From an uncultured Synergistia bacterium (GTDB lineage: Bacteria; Eremiobacterota; SpSt-956; JAKJGF01): a stretch of DNA of 8,080 nt. The stretch is from NCBI GenBank assembly GCA_937888925.1, contig CALARM010000205.1, positions 1-8,080 of the forward strand, given 5' to 3'. Below are positions 5,504 through 8,080 of this stretch, piece after piece (position 1 is the stretch's first letter; every line of letters begins with the position of its first letter). The notes below the pieces were generated by a model that saw nothing but the letters and a program-made list of their open reading frames with translations, had not been told where the DNA came from and searched no databases. The translations under genes and the position numbers were made by a program.

Positions 5504-7810
5504 ATGGCCATATTCTGTGAAAAATGCGGTTACCAGAACAGTAATTCGGCGAAATTTTGCAGGGGATGCGGTGGAGAAGTGATTGCCACTGCATCGGACG
5601 GCACACTTTCCACAGGAGTGGTTTTAGATAACCGTTATGAAATAAAAAGACTCATAAAATCCGGCGGTATGGGTGCTGTTTACGAAGGAATCGACCGGAG
5701 ATTTGAAAATCGCCCCTGTGCCGTAAAGGAAATGTTAAACCTTTCTTCAAAACCGGAAGAACAGGAATATTTTATAGACCGTTTTAAAAAAGAAGCTCTT
5801 ATACTGCATGACCTGAAACATCCCAATCTGCCCAGTGTAAAGGATCACTTCGTAGAAGGTGGCCGTTATTATCTTGTCATGGAATATATAGAGGGAAAAG
5901 ATCTTGATAGTGTAATGAGAAGTTACGGCATAGAAGGAGTGCCGGAGGATCTGGTAATTAAATGGGCAAAAGAAATACTTTCAGTTCTTTCTTATCTTCA
6001 CAATCAATCACCTCCTATAGTATACAGAGATTTAAAACCGGCAAATGTAATGCTCCGCATATCAGATGAAAGACTTTTTCTTATAGATTTCGGCATAGCA
6101 AGAACTATGACACCGGGAACAGATTCTACAAAAACCGGCATAGGCACGCCTGTATTTGCTCCCAAGGAACTGCTTATGGGAAAACCTGAAATACGTTCTG
6201 ATATTTACTGTATGGGTGCTACAATGCACTGTCTGCTGACAGGAATGGTTCCCGTAATGCCGGGAGATTTCAGCCCTGTAAGGACTCATAAACCTTATGT
6301 GTCAGGAGCACTTGATGATATAGTAATGTGTGCCCTTTCTATGAATCCTGAAGACCGCTATCAGAGTGCAGAACATATGAAAGGTGCTTTAGAGAACATG
6401 GCGAATAAATCATTAACTCCCACAGTTCCTGCCGCACCTGTTTATAGACCTGTTCCCACAGTTCCTGCCGCACCTGTTCAAAGGCCTGTTCCTACAGTTC
6501 CATCTGCTGTTTCGCCTCTTCCTTCTCAAACTGCTGGAGAGAATTTTTCTCCTTTAAAAACCAGTCAGGCTCAGTCTGTTCCACCTGCATCACCGGCGCA
6601 GATTCAACGGACAGAGGGGGAGAAAGAAAGAAACAAAATATTGATACCTGCGGCAGTAATTATTGTTCTTCTATTAATTGTAGGAGGAGTGCTTGCAAAT
6701 AATTATTATAATAATCCTGCCCGTTATCTTAAAATTGCAGAAGATGCGGGAAAAAATTATATAACTGCAAAGACTAATTATGAAAAAGTCCTTGCCCTGG
6801 ATAAAGAAAATGTAAAAGCTTTAATGGCTCTTGCAGATATTGTTCTTGATAATGCGAAAAACCCTGACGGAGTATCGGACCCGAACAGTGCTATAGATTA
6901 TTATAAAAGAGCTGTCGAGCTGTCCTTGAAAAATAAAGATATGGCTACTGTTAATAAAGCCAGTGAACAGCTTTTCCCTTTATACATAAATAAAAAGGAT
7001 TATAATTCTGCAAAGGAACTTCTTGACAATCTGTATCTTGCCGGAGAGATAAAGGTTGATGAATATATAAAAACAGGGGAATTTCTCATGAAAGACGGCA
7101 AATATAAACTCTCGGCAGACTGTTACCAAAAAGCCGGCGAAAAAAAGCCCGATAATAAAGATATTCTCAAAGGTTTGAGTAAAAGTTATAAAGAACTTAA
7201 TGATTACGAGAAGGTTCTTTTATACGGGAAAAAACTGACTGAATTATTCCCTTCTGATAAAGACGGTTTTATTTACGCAGGAGAAGCGTCTTATAAACTG
7301 ACTGATTATAATGGTGCAAATAAATATTTTAAACGGGCTATGGAGTTAAAACCTGATGCTTCTGAGAAAAAATCAATCAATTCAATGAGTTTTAACTGCT
7401 ATCTGACACTTGGTAAGAATTATCTTTCCGGAAAGAAATATGCAGAAGCAGAGAAAAATTTCAATGAAGCAAAGAAAATAGACAGTAAAAATAAAGATTT
7501 AAAATCAGGTCTTGCCGACTGTTATCTGGAAAAAGGTAAAACCCTTTATCTGGCCGGAGATTACAGCGGAGCATGTGTCTGTTTTAATAATATAAAGAAT
7601 TTTAATATAGGCGGGAAAGTAACAACACAGGCAGATGATTATTTATTAAAGATTGCAGATGCTACGAAATCATCAGAATCCGTTTATATTGATAACAATA
7701 CCGGATACTATAATAGCAGTTCAGGTAGCTCAGGCGGTTCAGGCGATAGCGGCGGCGGCAGTTTCACCAGAAATGACAACGGCGGAGGTAATTTTAACAG
7801 AAACGAGTAG
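5504..7810 (+). CDS. Membrane Ser/Thr protein kinase with zinc ribbon and extracytoplasmic TPR domain
   Basis: A 768-residue Hanks-type kinase. A zinc ribbon opens it (Cys5, Cys8, Cys19, Cys22). The kinase domain spans about 45-300: glycine loop SGGMGAVYEG (53-62), ATP-anchoring Lys75 (CAVKEM), Glu97 in helix C, catalytic loop YRDLKPANV (Asp176, Asn181), DFG 195-197, GTPVFAPKE in the activation segment. All catalytic residues are present, so it should be active. A Pro/Ala linker (about 305-370) with a tandem repeat leads to one transmembrane helix (379-398). The outer part (about 405-720) is made of TPR-like helical repeats, and the tail (737-768) is Gly/Ser/Asn-rich. The topology suggests that protein contacts outside the membrane are sensed and signalled by phosphorylation within; substrates are unknown. 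GGAG at 5491-5494 lies 9 bases before ATG. A TATAAT at 5466-5471 could be a -10 box, though its best -35 (TTGGTT, 5446) is only 14 bases away. The preceding gene also encodes an exported TPR protein. Confidence 0.9.
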   Translation: MAIFCEKCGYQNSNSAKFCRGCGGEVIATASDGTLSTGVVLDNRYEIKRLIKSGGMGAVYEGIDRRFENRPCAVKEMLNLSSKPEEQEYFIDRFKKEALILHDLKHPNLPSVKDHFVEGGRYYLVMEYIEGKDLDSVMRSYGIEGVPEDLVIKWAKEILSVLSYLHNQSPPIVYRDLKPANVMLRISDERLFLIDFGIARTMTPGTDSTKTGIGTPVFAPKELLMGKPEIRSDIYCMGATMHCLLTGMVPVMPGDFSPVRTHKPYVSGALDDIVMCALSMNPEDRYQSAEHMKGALENMANKSLTPTVPAAPVYRPVPTVPAAPVQRPVPTVPSAVSPLPSQTAGENFSPLKTSQAQSVPPASPAQIQRTEGEKERNKILIPAAVIIVLLLIVGGVLANNYYNNPARYLKIAEDAGKNYITAKTNYEKVLALDKENVKALMALADIVLDNAKNPDGVSDPNSAIDYYKRAVELSLKNKDMATVNKASEQLFPLYINKKDYNSAKELLDNLYLAGEIKVDEYIKTGEFLMKDGKYKLSADCYQKAGEKKPDNKDILKGLSKSYKELNDYEKVLLYGKKLTELFPSDKDGFIYAGEASYKLTDYNGANKYFKRAMELKPDASEKKSINSMSFNCYLTLGKNYLSGKKYAEAEKNFNEAKKIDSKNKDLKSGLADCYLEKGKTLYLAGDYSGACVCFNNIKNFNIGGKVTTQADDYLLKIADATKSSESVYIDNNTGYYNSSSGSSGGSGDSGGGSFTRNDNGGGNFNRNE
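6419..6501 (+). repeat. 36-bp tandem repeat in the kinase linker
   Basis: Units start at 6419, 6455 and 6491 (about 2.3 copies). The first 24 bases of copies 1 and 2 are identical. They encode the 12-residue unit PTVPAAPVxRPV in the Pro-rich linker between kinase domain and membrane helix. Being a multiple of three, copy-number change would keep the frame. Confidence 0.85.
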
Positions 7811-7885
7811 GGCGACGCAATGTGTTGTCTGATTACGAGTTACCCGTTAACATTCCGGTAGAGAGCCACAATAATTAAAATGGGT

Positions 7886-7969
7886 GTCATTGCGAGGAGC
7901 GATAGCGACGAAGCAATCCCATCGAATTAGCTTCTACCGATGGGATTGCTTCGCTTCGCTCTCAATGAC
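7886..7969. repeat. Long palindromic dispersed repeat (GTCATTGCGAGGAGCG type)
   Basis: An 84-base imperfect palindrome. The outer ends GTCATTG (7886-7892) and CAATGAC (7963-7969) pair. The inner arms 7910-7924 and 7938-7952 are a perfect 15-bp inverted repeat (GAAGCAATCCCATCG) around a 13-base loop. The wording GTCATTGCGAGGAGCG…GAAGCAATCCC is a familiar intergenic repeat in many unrelated bacterial genomes. No coding content is seen. In RNA it would fold into a strong hairpin between two apparently convergent genes and may stop transcription, although no T run follows. Confidence 0.85.
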
Positions 7970-8003
7970 GAGATTTACCCGATAAAATCATCGTGGTTGA
8001 CTA

Positions 8004-8080
8004 CTAGCTTACATAAAATACAGGTACCATGCCTCCGCCCTGGTGAACATTTATTATTGCGCCGGCAGCGGCTCTTACAT
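8004..8080 (-). CDS. Possible C-terminal end of an unidentified protein (partial)
   Basis: On the minus strand one frame is open from the window edge to TAG (bases 8006-8004), giving about 24 residues (…RAAAGAIINVHQGGGMVPVF…). The composition looks protein-like and the position, convergent with the kinase gene and separated from it by a palindromic repeat, suits the end of a gene. At this length other frames are also open, and no family can be recognised. Confidence 0.33.
   Translation of the reverse strand, partial: VRAAAGAIINVHQGGGMVPVFYVS

Overview
The window comes from an AT-rich bacterial genome. Signs of a flagellated or formerly flagellated lineage are the 3' end of a flagellar MS-ring gene (fliF) and, next to it, a protein that aligns along its length with the membrane half of the flagellar export gate FlhA. 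Other traits are a zinc-ribbon/TPR Ser/Thr kinase, a PD-(D/E)XK 'AAA-ATPase-like' gene and an FGE-fold protein with a diversity-generating-retroelement type tail. Together these suggest an uncultured, probably anaerobic or sediment bacterium. Groups such as Spirochaetota, Riflebacteria or Eremiobacterota/Xenobia-like lineages would fit, but the window does not fix the phylum.

Left part (1-1830, + strand): the C-terminus of FliF, a clear intrinsic terminator, a 322-residue FlhA-like membrane protein that lacks the whole cytoplasmic FlhA domain, and a 77-residue protein made of three 25-residue Cys-rich repeats. No fliG follows fliF.

Middle (1943-5317): an accessory block. A minus-strand DUF1703-type ATPase/nuclease gene and a plus-strand TPR-FGE gene are divergent. 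They are framed by copies of a dispersed repeat built on a 9-nt ATCCG unit: direct copies on either side of the nuclease gene, inverted copies on either side of the FGE gene. The last ~115 bases of the FGE gene are abruptly GC-rich and look like the variable region of a diversity-generating retroelement (DGR). No reverse transcriptase or template repeat lies in the window, so the rest of the DGR would have to be elsewhere.

Right part (5504-8080): a 768-residue membrane Ser/Thr kinase (zinc ribbon, kinase, Pro-rich linker with a 36-bp tandem repeat, one transmembrane helix, external TPR repeats, Gly/Ser tail), then a long palindromic dispersed repeat, and at the edge a possible C-terminal end of a minus-strand gene.

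The two most notable items are the stand-alone FlhA-type membrane domain beside fliF, and the apparent DGR target without a local DGR. All family assignments are by eye; no database search was run.
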